A stretch of 6,103 bases of DNA, from NCBI GenBank assembly GCA_016207585.1, contig JACQPI010000095.1:1-6103 (forward strand). Reading direction: 5' to 3'. The stretch is from Elusimicrobiota bacterium. GTDB taxonomy: Bacteria; Elusimicrobiota; Elusimicrobia; UBA1565; JACRDR01. The notes under the pieces were generated by a model. The model searched no databases and was not told where the DNA came from. It was given only the letters and a program-made list of their open reading frames with translations. This document shows, in pieces, positions 5,996 through 6,103 of the stretch (its first letter is position 1; each line of letters starts with the position of its first letter). A program made the position numbers and the translations under genes.

Positions 5996-6103
5996 TTCGC
6001 CCCGCCTGGCGGTTCCAGTCTTAGTGCGATTCATATAACGCCGTTAGAAAATTCAGAAGCAGCACCGATTCACGTTGGCGGAGATATGAGAGAAGCTCTG
6101 GAA
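5996..6103. other. Downstream region, no gene called
   Basis: This stretch is more AT-rich from about 6020 than the rest of the window. I see no clear terminator or RNA gene. An ATG at 6086 opens a frame of six codons that runs off the edge, but its GGAG (6080-6083) is only 2 nt away, too close for a normal ribosome binding site. TATAAC at 6034-6039 resembles a -10 box but has no convincing -35. Confidence 0.4.

Noticed and set aside
4958..6034. 358-residue - strand frame opposite the riboswitch and exported-protein gene
   Set aside because: It would run antisense through the promoter, aptamer and hairpin, with no recognisable domain and no supporting ribosome binding site.
6086..6103. Start of a new gene at ATG 6086
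   Set aside because: Only six codons are visible and the GGAG is 2 nt from the ATG, so it cannot be supported.

Overview
The window is a GC-rich bacterial chromosome segment, all genes on the + strand. It divides into a housekeeping block (1-5069) and a separately promoted, riboswitch-controlled gene (5083-5995). The genes do not fix the phylum. High GC, a GEMM-I type riboswitch with the 'GCAAACC ... CGCAAAGC ... GCTGCCGA' signature, and an exported protein are compatible with a Gram-negative lineage such as a deltaproteobacterial group or Elusimicrobiota, but this is a guess.

Housekeeping block. The 3' end of dprA (DNA-uptake/recombination mediator) overlaps topA (DNA topoisomerase I) by 17 bp. 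topA overlaps a xerC-like tyrosine recombinase by 88 bp if the best available start is right. After 29 bp comes purA (adenylosuccinate synthetase). The overlaps and tight spacing suggest one transcript. dprA-topA-xerC is a familiar bacterial neighbourhood; purA is a metabolic passenger. The xerC-like gene is longer than its family because of about 40 extra residues between its two domains. The DNA encoding them contains a perfect 10-bp inverted repeat with a TAAA loop, which looks like a short palindromic repeat inserted in frame without destroying the gene.

Riboswitch block. Only 13 bp after the purA stop is a near-consensus sigma-70 promoter (TTGACA, 16 bp, TATACT). The predicted leader starts with a cyclic-di-GMP class I (GEMM-I) aptamer having a 6-bp stem capped by a GCGA tetraloop, the CGCAAAGC core and the GCTGCCGA 3' strand. 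A 66-nt two-part hairpin and a short T-tract follow, just ahead of a good Shine-Dalgarno sequence and a GTG start. Two short segments downstream of the aptamer are exactly complementary to aptamer core sequences, suggesting a strand-exchange switch. The controlled gene encodes an unrecognised 221-residue protein with a signal peptide. A second-messenger-controlled exported protein of unknown function is the most novel element here.

The last 108 bp (5996-6103) become more AT-rich and contain no gene that can be called with confidence.
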